Origin: DATGIQ01 sp035295665
Lineage (GTDB): Bacteria; Planctomycetota; Planctomycetia; Gemmatales; Gemmataceae
Reading direction: 5' to 3'
Assembly (NCBI GenBank): GCA_035295665.1
Contig: DATGIQ010000275.1
Location: 1-59,316 of the forward strand
Length of the DNA: 59,316 nucleotides
Below are positions 34,871 to 43,678 of the stretch, piece by piece. Position 1 is the first letter of the stretch. Each line of letters starts with the position of its first letter. The translations under genes were made by a program, and so were the position numbers. A model generated the notes under the pieces. It saw only the letters and a list, made by a program, of their open reading frames with translations. It ran no database searches and was not told where the DNA came from.

Positions 34871-36004
34871 ATGTCGCAACACGAGCAAAAGGTTCAGGGC
34901 GTCCTGGAACTGCATCCCAAAGGATTTGGCTTTCTTCGCAATCCCGCACGGCACTACGCGGCCCAATCGGCCGATCCGTATGTGTCCGCACCGCTGATTC
35001 AGAAATTTGGACTCCGCGAGGGGCTCTTAGTCGGCGGGCCTACCGAGGCCGCTCGCAAAGGCGGTGGCAAGGGAGCCGGCCCCCGGCTCACCACGGTTGA
35101 GCGACTCGAAGGGGAAGCTCCCGAGAAGTTTTCCCGCCGCGACTTCGAATCGCTCACCCCGATCGATCCCCACGAACGCATCGTTCTGGAAACCGGGCCG
35201 GAACCTCTGACCACGCGAGTGATGGACCTGTTGACGCCCATTGGCAAGGGGCAGCGCGGCCTGATCGTCGCTCCTCCCCGCACCGGCAAAACCATCTTGC
35301 TCCAGCACATCGCCCAGGCGGTCAGCCGCAACCATCCGGAAATGATCCTCATGATGCTCTTGATCGATGAGCGGCCCGAGGAAGTCACGGAGATGCGCCG
35401 CACAGTGAAGGGCGAAGTAATCGCCAGCAGCTCGGATCGCGACAGCACGAGCCACGCCCGCACCGCCGAGCTCGTGGTGGAGCGAGCCAAACGATTGGCG
35501 GAACGCGGTAATTCGGTCTTTGTCCTGCTCGACAGCCTGACCCGCTTGGCCCGCGCCTACAACAAAAATGTCGGCACCAGTGGCCGAACGCTAAGCGGCG
35601 GCATCGATATCCGGGCCCTCGATATCCCGAAACGGCTCTTCGGCAGTGCCCGTGTATTCGAGGAAGGCGGATCCCTCACGGTCATGGGAACGGCACTCAT
35701 CGAGACGGGTTCGCGGATGGATGACATCATCTTTCAAGAATTTAAAGGCACCGGTAATATGGAGCTCGTGCTCGATCGGAAGCTTTCGGATCGGCGCGTA
35801 TTCCCGGCCATGGACATCACCCAGTCCGGCACGCGGAAGGAAGAACGGATCCTGCCGCCCGAGGTGCTCCAGCGTGTGACCCTATTGCGGCGCAGCCTGG
35901 TCTCGCTCAACCCGGTGACGGCCATGGAATCGCTCGTCGCCCAGCAGAGCAAGTATCCCTCAAATGCGGCCTTCCTGGAAAAGATCGGGACGTTCGTCCG
36001 CTGA
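34871..36004 (+). CDS. rho: Transcription termination factor Rho
   Basis: RNA-dependent ATPase and helicase that ends transcripts. 377 residues from ATG 34871, which is shorter than the roughly 420 of E. coli because the N-terminal helical domain is missing. The RNA-binding OB part begins at once (VQGVLELHPKGFGFLRNP). Walker A is APPRTGKT, Walker B lies in MMLLIDERPEEVTEMRR, and the Q/R loops are in TSHARTAELVVERAKRLAE and SGGIDIRALDIPKRLFGSAR. The C-terminus is complete. A longer frame starting at 34739 overlaps thyX and gives no Rho-like residues, so it is rejected. No clear AGGAG is seen. Confidence 0.93.
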   Translation: MSQHEQKVQGVLELHPKGFGFLRNPARHYAAQSADPYVSAPLIQKFGLREGLLVGGPTEAARKGGGKGAGPRLTTVERLEGEAPEKFSRRDFESLTPIDPHERIVLETGPEPLTTRVMDLLTPIGKGQRGLIVAPPRTGKTILLQHIAQAVSRNHPEMILMMLLIDERPEEVTEMRRTVKGEVIASSSDRDSTSHARTAELVVERAKRLAERGNSVFVLLDSLTRLARAYNKNVGTSGRTLSGGIDIRALDIPKRLFGSARVFEEGGSLTVMGTALIETGSRMDDIIFQEFKGTGNMELVLDRKLSDRRVFPAMDITQSGTRKEERILPPEVLQRVTLLRRSLVSLNPVTAMESLVAQQSKYPSNAAFLEKIGTFVR

Positions 36005-36194
36005 GGGTCTGCCGGCCTCGGATTTTTCCCACGCTCTCTGGATCCACTCCGCTCCGCGCCAGGGCTAGCTTCCTCATTCTCCCTGTCTTCTATCTGTGGT
36101 GGGTTCGCCTCGACCCGAGCGGCGGAATCGTTACAATCTGGCCCCCGCTCAAGTCGATGTTACCTGACAGGTTCCCTTCTCGAGGAAGTCAAAC

Positions 36195-37544
36195 ATGACC
36201 CGTCCGTACCTACCGACCGCTTCAGAACGTCCTGCTGTCGGCGAGCATCGTTCCCGGGCCAACTGGGCGGCGCTGGTCCTCGGTCTGCCGTTGGCGCTGG
36301 GGCTTCTGTCGCTGATTCATTTCGGGCCGCTGCGCGACAGCCCGGCCCGGCGGTACCTGAGCCACCCGGTCGAAGCGGTCGAGTTGGTCATGTTCTGTGC
36401 CGCCTTTGCGATCCTCGGGGTGAAGTTCCTGGCTTCGCTGTCCGAGCAGCGGGCCTGCCGCCTGGCCGTCTTACCGCCCTGGGATGGTCACGCCCTTGCC
36501 GTAAGCGAGGCGGGCCAGCTGTTGGCGGGGCTCGGCCAGCTCCCCCGGCGGGTCCAAAACAGCCGGATCGTCAAGCGGACGGCATCGGTCCTCGATTTTC
36601 TCTGCCGCCGCGGCTCCGCGGCCGAGCTGGACGATCACCTCCGCGCCCTGGCCGACACGGATGCACTGGCTCTGGAAGGGAGCTATGCCCTTACCCGGTT
36701 CATCACCTGGGCCATCCCGATCCTTGGCTTCCTCGGCACGGTGCTCGGCATCACGCAATCGATCTTCGGCATCACGCCGGAAAAGCTCGAAAACTCCCTG
36801 AGCGAGGTCACGGATGGGTTAGCACTCGCCTTTGATGCCACGGCCCTGGCCCTGGGCCTGACCATGTTCACGATGTTTCTGAGCTTCCTCGTGGAGCGGA
36901 CCGAGCAGGCCGTCCTGGATGCCGCCGACCGCTACGCCGAGCGGGAGCTGGCCCACCGCTTCGAGCGGACTGGCGCGGCCAATAGCGAGTTCATCGAGGT
37001 CGTCCGTCGCCAAACCGATGTCCTAACGCGGGGCGTGGACCAACTGATGCAACGCCAGACCGCCCTGTGGGCCCAGGCTCAAAAAGAGATCGACCAGCGC
37101 CGGCAGGAGGCCGAGCAGCGATTGCAGGAGCGTCTTACGGCCGCACTGGAGTCGGCTCTGGAACGGACCCTGGAGACGCACAGCCGGCGCGTGGCGGCAC
37201 TCGATCAACAGGTGGCAGAGCATACGGCGGGAATGACCGACCGCTTGGCCGGCCTGGCCGCCGCGGTCCGCGAAACCGGCCGAGAGCACCAGACCGGAGT
37301 GGCCCAAATCGGCAAAGAGCTGGCCCGTCTCCTGGAGGGCCTGACGCGCCTCCAGGACGATGACCACCAGCTCCGCCGACTGCAAGAAACCCTGAACCAG
37401 AACCTGGCGGCACTGGCCGGGGCGGGCACATTCGAACAAGCCCTGCACAGTCTGACGGCGGCCGTCCATTTGCTGACCGCCCGTGCTGGAACAGCGCCCG
37501 GCAGCTCCAGCCGAACGGCAGGGCGTCCGGGGAACGCGGCATGA
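36195..37544 (+). CDS. MotA/TolQ/ExbB-like proton-channel protein with long coiled-coil tail
   Basis: 449 residues, GAGGAAG before ATG 36195. Four membrane helices are seen at about 25-43, 61-82, 165-190 and 208-238. The last two match the channel family: WAIPILGFLGTVLGITQSIF and LALAFDATALALGLTMFTMF, with the conserved Thr in DATAL. Residues about 270-430 are a long heptad-like Gln/Arg/Leu/Ala-rich coiled coil reaching into the cytoplasm. This tail is much longer than in TolQ or ExbB and recalls ZorA of the Zorya defence system in layout only. The next gene overlaps it by 4 bases (ATGA at 37541-37544). First gene of a three-gene operon; biological role unknown. Confidence 0.8.
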   Translation: MTRPYLPTASERPAVGEHRSRANWAALVLGLPLALGLLSLIHFGPLRDSPARRYLSHPVEAVELVMFCAAFAILGVKFLASLSEQRACRLAVLPPWDGHALAVSEAGQLLAGLGQLPRRVQNSRIVKRTASVLDFLCRRGSAAELDDHLRALADTDALALEGSYALTRFITWAIPILGFLGTVLGITQSIFGITPEKLENSLSEVTDGLALAFDATALALGLTMFTMFLSFLVERTEQAVLDAADRYAERELAHRFERTGAANSEFIEVVRRQTDVLTRGVDQLMQRQTALWAQAQKEIDQRRQEAEQRLQERLTAALESALERTLETHSRRVAALDQQVAEHTAGMTDRLAGLAAAVRETGREHQTGVAQIGKELARLLEGLTRLQDDDHQLRRLQETLNQNLAALAGAGTFEQALHSLTAAVHLLTARAGTAPGSSSRTAGRPGNAA

Positions 37545-39721
37545 GACAGCGCCGCAACCGATTGCAGGTTTCGACGTTTCCCTTCCTGGCCGTGCTCCTG
37601 TGCGCCATGGGCTCGCTGATCTTGTTGTTGTTGGTCATGGACCGCCGGGCCAAGGTGGTGGCCCGGGCACGGGCCATGCGGGCCATCGAGCAAGCGGTGT
37701 CACAGGCCGTGGCCGAGGATGAGATGGCTGCCGCCCAACGCCGGGCGGAATGGGAGCGGCGCCGCCAGCTGCTACACCAACAACTCCAACAACAAGACCA
37801 GCAGGTACTCCGCGATCTCCAGCGCATCCAGGGTCAAGCCACGGCCGCGGCAGGGAGCGTGCAGCAAGAGCTAGTTCGCAGCCGCGAGATGGAGGGACGG
37901 CTCCGGTCAGAACGCGCCCAGCTTGCCCAGTTGGAGAGTGCCTTGCTTGCCCATCGTGCCGAGGCGACCGTAGCTACCCAGCAGGACGAGATGTCCCGAA
38001 CCGAGCTGGCCCGACTCACAGCCGAACTGGAGCGGATGGAACGGTGCATCGCCGATCTCAAGACGGCGCGGCAGCGGCAGCAGCGGATGGTTTCGCTGGT
38101 TCCCTATCGGGGGAAACATGGTGACAACCGCAAGCCCATCTACATCGAGTGCAACGGCGACGACTTGATCTTCCACCCCGACCATCTGGCTCTGCATGCC
38201 GCAAGCGGCTCTGCCGTCCGCGTCGAGATGGACCGTCGCCTCGCCCAGCAGCGGGCCGACATGCAGCTGGTCCATGAGAAGCCGGACGCCAGCGCGTACT
38301 TGCTGATGCTGGTCCGACCCAACGGTATCACGACTTACTACCGAACCCTGGCCGCACTGAAAGGATTGCAAATCGATTTCGGCTACGAATTCATCGACCA
38401 GGAGTGGATCCTCGACTTTTCGGAAGACGAAGCCAATCCGAAGACTCAGCCATGGAGCGCCGCCGCCCGAACCGACGAGCAACCACCACCCAAATCCTCG
38501 GCGAAGATGACCGAGGCCATGGGATCGTTGTTCTCCGGACGACCCCCGGGGCTGGTGCCGCAGGCCGGTTCCGGCGGCCCGATGCTGGGTCGGCCGACGG
38601 GCATCCTGGCCAGTCGCGCCGGCGGGGCTAGCAACGCGTCCTTTGGAAACGGTGGCGGAGGTGGCAGCAGCGGCGGCAACGGAGGCAGCGTTACTCCCGG
38701 CGACCAGGGAGCTGGCTTGCCGGTCAGAACAGTTCCACGGGGCTCCGGCAGTTCCGGATTGAGCTCAGAAGGAAGCAGGGAGATCACTTTTGCCGACGTT
38801 TTGGCCGGCGGCGGCCGTCCTCGGGGCGCCGGAGAACGTTCCCTGGATGGTGGGCCGGTCACGGCTTCCCCGCCCGAGCAGGTGCAGGGCCGGCCAGCAT
38901 TTTCACAGGCAGGGATGGCAGCTTCACCGGGCGGGCTGGCGGCATCATCGGGCGGGCCGGTAGCTTCACAAGGCGGGCCAGGGGAGAGAACTGGGACGAG
39001 CCGGCCTCCCTCCGAAGGAGAAACGAGAAGCGAGAGCGGGCCTGGCGGGACTCGATCGGCTCCGAGTAAGGGGACAAACGATGTTTCCAAGGAAGGACCA
39101 CCAAAAGGAAGCGGTACTTCAGGCGGCGATGCTTCCTCTGGCCTTCTGCCACAGTTTACTCCGGCTAATTCCCGGGCGCCAGGAAATCCGGAATCCGGAA
39201 ATCCGGGATCCGGTGCATCCCCCGGTCCAACAAGCGCGAAACCAGTCCCCGCCACCCTCGGTCAAGGGAGCCCCAATTTGGAGGAGCCGGCACGGGGTGG
39301 CGGAGGCGATCCGTTCGATCGATTCGGGCTGCCCAGCTCGAAAGCCAGACCGGCTCGTGCAGAAGCCCTTCGTCCTCGACCATTGATTGGCAACCGGGAC
39401 TGGGTCATTTCCATCGAATGTACGGCCGAGGGCTTGGTGTTGCTTCCTTCCCGGCAGCGCATCCCCACGGCCCAGATCGCGAGAGGGGAAAACGAGAGCA
39501 ATCCCTTGCTCGAAGCGGTCCAGCAGATGATGGCGCGCCGCCAGGCCACGGTTCGCCCCGGCGAACCGCCGTATCGTCCGATGATCCGCTTCCGTGTCTT
39601 GCCGGACGGTCTGCGTTCCTATCACTTGGCGTATCCAGTTCTGGAAGGACTCCAGGTGCCGATGACCCGCGAGAATGTGGATCCCGAAGAAGCAAAGACA
39701 ATGAGCCGGGAGCGTTCGTGA
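37541..39721 (+). CDS. TolR/ExbD-like membrane protein with Gly/Pro-rich linker and two related domains
   Basis: 726 residues. One membrane helix at about 12-32 (FPFLAVLLCAMGSLILLLLV) placed as in ExbD/TolR, but with Ala where ExbD has its ion-coupling Asp. A coiled coil follows (about 35-180, rich in Arg, Gln and Ala). A first alpha/beta domain at about 188-290 starts YRGKHGDNRKPIYIEC. A low-complexity Gly/Ser/Pro linker spans about 310-600 (for example GGGGGSSGGNGGS). A second copy-like domain at about 616-720 starts RDWVISIECTAEGLVLLPS. It should lie mostly outside the cytoplasmic membrane. It overlaps the channel gene by 4 bases and is followed 22 bases later by the third gene. Confidence 0.75.
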   Translation: MRQRRNRLQVSTFPFLAVLLCAMGSLILLLLVMDRRAKVVARARAMRAIEQAVSQAVAEDEMAAAQRRAEWERRRQLLHQQLQQQDQQVLRDLQRIQGQATAAAGSVQQELVRSREMEGRLRSERAQLAQLESALLAHRAEATVATQQDEMSRTELARLTAELERMERCIADLKTARQRQQRMVSLVPYRGKHGDNRKPIYIECNGDDLIFHPDHLALHAASGSAVRVEMDRRLAQQRADMQLVHEKPDASAYLLMLVRPNGITTYYRTLAALKGLQIDFGYEFIDQEWILDFSEDEANPKTQPWSAAARTDEQPPPKSSAKMTEAMGSLFSGRPPGLVPQAGSGGPMLGRPTGILASRAGGASNASFGNGGGGGSSGGNGGSVTPGDQGAGLPVRTVPRGSGSSGLSSEGSREITFADVLAGGGRPRGAGERSLDGGPVTASPPEQVQGRPAFSQAGMAASPGGLAASSGGPVASQGGPGERTGTSRPPSEGETRSESGPGGTRSAPSKGTNDVSKEGPPKGSGTSGGDASSGLLPQFTPANSRAPGNPESGNPGSGASPGPTSAKPVPATLGQGSPNLEEPARGGGGDPFDRFGLPSSKARPARAEALRPRPLIGNRDWVISIECTAEGLVLLPSRQRIPTAQIARGENESNPLLEAVQQMMARRQATVRPGEPPYRPMIRFRVLPDGLRSYHLAYPVLEGLQVPMTRENVDPEEAKTMSRERS

Positions 39722-39743
39722 TTGGTCAAGGTAGGCGAAAGCC

Positions 39744-40811
39744 ATGATCCGACGTCGCCGCCGCGCGCGGGAGATTCCGTTCAGTTTCGACTCGTTCCTC
39801 GACATTGTCGCCAATGTCGTGGGCATCATCATTCGCTTGATCCTGATCGTCTGGGTCGGCGCGCGCTCCTACAGCAGTCTGCACACCGCAGTCCAGCCAG
39901 TGCCTCGGGCTGCACAATCGATTCCGGCGATTGCGGAGCCAAGCGATCCCCTCCAAGCAGAGCTGGCCCGGCATGCGCGCGAGTTAGCCCAGGCCCAGGC
40001 ACGGCTGCTGGCCGAGCTTCGCCGGCTACAGCAAGTGCAAGCGCAAGAGACGCAGGCCCAAACGCAGCTCACCGCTTTGGGTACTCGCTCGCAGAAGCTA
40101 GAGCAGGATCGCGCCGCGGTGGATCAGGAGGTTCAGGGCCACGAACAGGCCAAGCGATTGGCCGTACTGTCGTCCGCAGAGCTTCACCAACGGATCGCAA
40201 AGCTGGCCGAGGAAATTCGGGCCCTGGAACAGATGCCACCCTTGAAGAAGACAGTGCACTATCGCACTCCGGTCAGTCGGCCGATTGATTCCGAGGAACT
40301 TCTCTTCGAGTGCCGCAACCGCCGGGTTACCTTTATCGATATCGCGGGGCTCTTGAATGAAGTCCGTAACGGACTCGAGGAAAAGGGGAAACTCCTGCGC
40401 AGCCTCTGGCAAGTGAGCGATGTGGTCGGACCAATTGGCGCATTTCGTCTCCGCTACACGCTGGAACGGGAACGCAGCCTGCTTGATGCCGTCAGCGGCC
40501 AAACCGTTCCGGAATCTGGCGGCAGTTATCGCTACGGGTTGAGCGAGTGGCAAGTCGAACCGATCTTCCCAGTGAGCGGCGAGTCCGCGGACGCAGCCTT
40601 GGCCGAGGGATCAGAGTTTCGCCAAATCGTGGATCGGCTCGATCCGCAACAAACGGTGGCGACGTTCTGGGTCTACCCAGACAGCTTCGAGCTTTACCGC
40701 CGGCTACGCGATTTCCTCTACGATCATGACATCGTAGTTGCTGGCCGGCCACTGCCACCGGGCGTGCCGATTGCCAGTTCCCGGCGCGGCTCCGTGTCGC
40801 GAGGGCAATGA
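39744..40811 (+). CDS. Second TolR/ExbD-like membrane protein, with the membrane Asp
   Basis: 355 residues. One membrane helix at about 14-40 (FDSFLDIVANVVGIIIRLIL) has Asp at the place of the coupling Asp of ExbD (family pattern PFIDVxLVLLIIFM). A coiled coil lies at about 65-165. A C-terminal domain at about 171-345 (ELLFECRNRRVTFIDIAGLL, then FRLRYTLERERSLLD) resembles the domains of the preceding protein. The three genes would give one channel with two unlike force-transmitting partners. No peptidoglycan-binding OmpA motif is seen. Downstream is a palindrome shared with the convergent kinase gene. Confidence 0.72.
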   Translation: MIRRRRRAREIPFSFDSFLDIVANVVGIIIRLILIVWVGARSYSSLHTAVQPVPRAAQSIPAIAEPSDPLQAELARHARELAQAQARLLAELRRLQQVQAQETQAQTQLTALGTRSQKLEQDRAAVDQEVQGHEQAKRLAVLSSAELHQRIAKLAEEIRALEQMPPLKKTVHYRTPVSRPIDSEELLFECRNRRVTFIDIAGLLNEVRNGLEEKGKLLRSLWQVSDVVGPIGAFRLRYTLERERSLLDAVSGQTVPESGGSYRYGLSEWQVEPIFPVSGESADAALAEGSEFRQIVDRLDPQQTVATFWVYPDSFELYRRLRDFLYDHDIVVAGRPLPPGVPIASSRRGSVSRGQ

Positions 40812-40830
40812 TGGGTCACTGGTTAGTTTG

Positions 40831-40870
40831 GCGGCGGTTCGCAGAACCGCGCGGTTCTGCGAACCGCCGC
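40831..40870. terminator. 40-bp perfect palindrome between convergent genes (family A repeat)
   Basis: Arms 40831-40850 and 40851-40870 are exact reverse complements (GCGGCGGTTCGCAGAACCGC). It lies after the TolR-like operon and touches the stop codon of the kinase gene on the other strand, so it can act as a bidirectional terminator. Nearly identical to 6561-6602. Confidence 0.75.
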
Positions 40871-42183
40871 TAATCCGATTTCCGCGCGAGTTGATTTTTC
40901 AACGCCTCGATCTCCATGGCCTGGGCCCCGATTTTCGCGTACAGGTCACGGAGGTTTCCGGCCGCCGAGTCCGACCGGGGCAGCGTCGGATCGAGGGCTT
41001 GTGCCGCGCCTTCGAGGAACTGTTGCCGCCAGCGTTGCAATTCCTCGGCGGCCACACCGTAGCGTGCCTCGATCTCCTCGGCCGTGGTTCGCCCCTGGAG
41101 CAAGTTCATCACCAGGGCCGCCCGGCGTCGGCCAGTCCAGTGGCTTGATTCGTCCACAGTTTCGGTGGCGGAGAATGGCTTCAGTAGGGCAGCGACTTCC
41201 TCTGCACTGGCCGGCCGCTCCGCAGGATCACGCGCCCGCAGGCGGTCCACCAACTGTGCCAGGCCCCTGGGCACATCCGGCCGTGCCTCGCCCAACGGCC
41301 GCGGCGGCTGGATGAGCAGCTGCTGCAAGCGCTGGAAATAGCTGCCGCCTCGCACCGGCAACTCCCCGGTCAGCAGGTGGAAGAGAGTCGCTCCCAGGCT
41401 GTACAGGTCGCTGCGAGCATCGGCCCGACTGGCATCCTCGGCCTGCTCCGGGGCAATGAATTCCGGCGTCCCCAGGCATCGACCCTTCAACGTTTCCTCC
41501 GACTCGTCCTCCTGCAGGAGGATCCGGGCGATTCCCAGATCCAATAGCTTCACCACGCCATCCTGGGCCAGCAGCAGGTTGGCAGGCTTCAGGTCGCGGT
41601 GGATGATGCCGCAGCTGTGGGCATACGCCAATCCCTGGGCAGCCTGAATCGCATAGCCAACCGCTTCGGGTATCGGCAAGGGTCCGCGCCGGCGCACCAG
41701 TCGGCCGAAATCGCAGCCGTCGATGTATTCCAACACCAGGTACAACTGGTTGCGGGTCCGGAACACATCGTGGGCCCGAACCACGTTCGGGTGATTCAGG
41801 CGGGCGAGGATTTCAATCTCCCGGCGGAAGCGGGCCAGGGCCTCGTCCTGATAGTGGACGTTGCGCGTCTCGAGCGTTTTCAAGGCGACGTAGCGCTGGG
41901 GCATCAATCGATGCTGGGCCTTCAAGACGACGCTGTTGGCGCCGTGGCCCAGGTAATCGACCACGACGTAATTGCCCAGCCAGAACGACTTGGCGCCCGC
42001 GCGAATTTGGCGTGCCTGGAAGGCAGTCAGCAGGCCTTTTTCCACGAGATGCGCGATCAAAGCATCCGCATCCTCGCCCACGGCCGCCTGCACGAGTGCA
42101 AGCTGCTCGGCGTCGATGAGCCGAGTGGCCAACAGGCGATCGGAGATGCTTTCCGCGTTAGCGTTCTTCAACATGACGATCAT
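40870..42183 (-). CDS. Ser/Thr protein kinase with C-terminal transposase-like helix-turn-helix
   Basis: 437 residues from ATG 42183. A helical N-terminal module of about 65 residues (LVEKGLLTAFQARQIRAG) typical of planctomycete kinases leads to a Hanks kinase at about 70-335: Gly loop LGHGANSVVLKA, VALKTLE, IIHRDLKPANLL, LLDLGIAR (DLG for DFG), and TPEFIAPEQ. The tail at 345-437 is unusual. GRRRAALVMNLLQGRTTAEE, a helix-turn-helix (IEARYGVAAEELQRWRQQFL) and a leucine-zipper-like end (IGAQAMEIEALKNQLARK) match the OrfA subunit of IS3-type transposases. There is no membrane helix, so it is cytoplasmic. It may bind DNA or form dimers through the tail; that is inference. Confidence 0.8.
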   Translation of the reverse strand: MIVMLKNANAESISDRLLATRLIDAEQLALVQAAVGEDADALIAHLVEKGLLTAFQARQIRAGAKSFWLGNYVVVDYLGHGANSVVLKAQHRLMPQRYVALKTLETRNVHYQDEALARFRREIEILARLNHPNVVRAHDVFRTRNQLYLVLEYIDGCDFGRLVRRRGPLPIPEAVGYAIQAAQGLAYAHSCGIIHRDLKPANLLLAQDGVVKLLDLGIARILLQEDESEETLKGRCLGTPEFIAPEQAEDASRADARSDLYSLGATLFHLLTGELPVRGGSYFQRLQQLLIQPPRPLGEARPDVPRGLAQLVDRLRARDPAERPASAEEVAALLKPFSATETVDESSHWTGRRRAALVMNLLQGRTTAEEIEARYGVAAEELQRWRQQFLEGAAQALDPTLPRSDSAAGNLRDLYAKIGAQAMEIEALKNQLARKSD

Positions 42184-42308
42184 GGGAGAGAGAAAAGCTC
42201 TGTGCGTGCACGCATCGATCACCGCCCAGAGAGGTAATCGCCCTTTGAAGCAAGGATAGTACACAAACGAGCGCTTTGGGGTCGAAGCCCACTTGGCCCA
42301 CAGCCGAA

Positions 42309-43478
42309 TTATTGCACGCGGGCAATCACCACCTTCAGATAACGCCCCTCCGGCACATGGACGAGGAAGGGGTGGTCCGGGGCGGCGCCGCTGATTTGTA
42401 GGATTTGCACGGTCCGTCCTGCTTGCCAAGCCGCACGGCGGAGGGTTTCGAGGAAGTCGGCTTCACTCACCAAACCGGTGCAGGAACAGGTCACGAACAG
42501 TCCGCCGTCGGCGACGGCCTGAAGGGCGAGGCGGTTCATGTCCAGATACCGTTTCAACGCGAAGTCGAGCGCCTCCCGATCCCGGGTTTGTTTGCTGGGG
42601 TCGAGAATGACCACGTCAAAGCGTTGGCCCGCCGGGAGCACATCGCGCAGCCAGGGAAATAAATCGGCCTGGATGAACCGGATGCGAGCCTGGTTCAAAT
42701 GGGCGTTTTGCTTGGCCAGTTCGATGGCCTGTTCATCGAGATCTACACCAATGACTTCCTGCGCCTGACCCAGAGCCTTGGCATAGACGGTGAACCCGCC
42801 GGTATTGCAACAGAGATCCAACACGCGCTTCCCGGCGCAAAACTCGGCCACCGTTTTTCGGTTCGTTCGCTGATCGAGAAAAAAGCCGGTCTTATGCTTT
42901 CCGCCGGGGGCCACGCGGAAATGAAGTCCGTGCTCCGTGATGGCGCCGACCGGCGGCGGTTCAGGTGAGCGGCAATCGAACGATTCTTGTTTCTGAATGT
43001 GTTCCTCGGCGAACCAGTAGAACTGGCTGGCGGGGTAATGATGGGCCAGCGCTTCTTGCAGGACCGACCGGAAGCGATACATGCCGGCGGAGTAAAATTC
43101 CAGCACCAGCGTTGCCCCGAACCGATCGACGACGAGCCCGCTCAAATGGTCCCCTTCGGAATGAACCAAACGGTATGCATCCGTGACCGTGTCGAGGCGC
43201 AGCCATTCCCGTCGCAGGGCAATGCACCGCTCCAGCCGGCGGGCAAAGAAGGCTGCATCGATGGTCTCGGCCGGGTCGCTGGTCAGGACGCGCAGGGCAA
43301 TCCGCGAATGGCCGTTATAGAACCCACGCCCCACCCATTGGTTGTCTCGGTCGACGATGTCCACGACGCTCCCACCGGCCAGCCGCTGAGCCGGTTTCTC
43401 TACCATTTTTTGAAAAATCCACGGGTGGGACGACCGCCGTGCGATCTTCAATCGGACCGTGGGAAGTTCGTGGCTCAT
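42309..43478 (-). CDS. rlmI: Class I SAM-dependent rRNA methyltransferase, RlmI-like
   Basis: Probably methylates a cytosine (m5C) of 23S rRNA. 389 residues. The N-terminal PUA-type domain starts VRLKIARRSSHPWIFQKMVE, and a central EEHI segment and the GLHFRVAPGGKHKTGFFLDQ box are characteristic of RlmI/RlmK-type enzymes. The SAM fold has VLDLCCNTGGFTVYAKALG and the motif IV VVILDPSKQTRD. ATG 43478 has AGAGG 5 bases upstream; the GTG before it is too close. Related rRNA cytosine methyltransferases cannot be excluded. It is divergent from the STAS gene across 200 bases. Confidence 0.88.
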   Translation of the reverse strand: MSHELPTVRLKIARRSSHPWIFQKMVEKPAQRLAGGSVVDIVDRDNQWVGRGFYNGHSRIALRVLTSDPAETIDAAFFARRLERCIALRREWLRLDTVTDAYRLVHSEGDHLSGLVVDRFGATLVLEFYSAGMYRFRSVLQEALAHHYPASQFYWFAEEHIQKQESFDCRSPEPPPVGAITEHGLHFRVAPGGKHKTGFFLDQRTNRKTVAEFCAGKRVLDLCCNTGGFTVYAKALGQAQEVIGVDLDEQAIELAKQNAHLNQARIRFIQADLFPWLRDVLPAGQRFDVVILDPSKQTRDREALDFALKRYLDMNRLALQAVADGGLFVTCSCTGLVSEADFLETLRRAAWQAGRTVQILQISGAAPDHPFLVHVPEGRYLKVVIARVQ

Positions 43479-43678
43479 CACAACCTCTGCTGGGACAAAA
43501 AAATCTATTCTTCATGATAATCGAACCGGCGGCCTCTGATGTGCATGGATTGCCGCAGCGGCGCCGGATGCTTCCTCTGGACAAAGGATACGGGTTTATC
43601 TTGATTCGCACGCACGGCGTGGTAGCCTAGATCACACAAGAGGCGGCCTTGCATCCTACCTCAACCATTGTGGTGACC

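Noticed and set aside
36195..40811. Operon as a Zorya (ZorAB) defence system
   Set aside because: The long tail of the channel protein resembles ZorA in layout, but the partners lack the OmpA-like domain of ZorB and no ZorC/D/E-type gene is adjacent; kept as an unassigned ion-channel operon.
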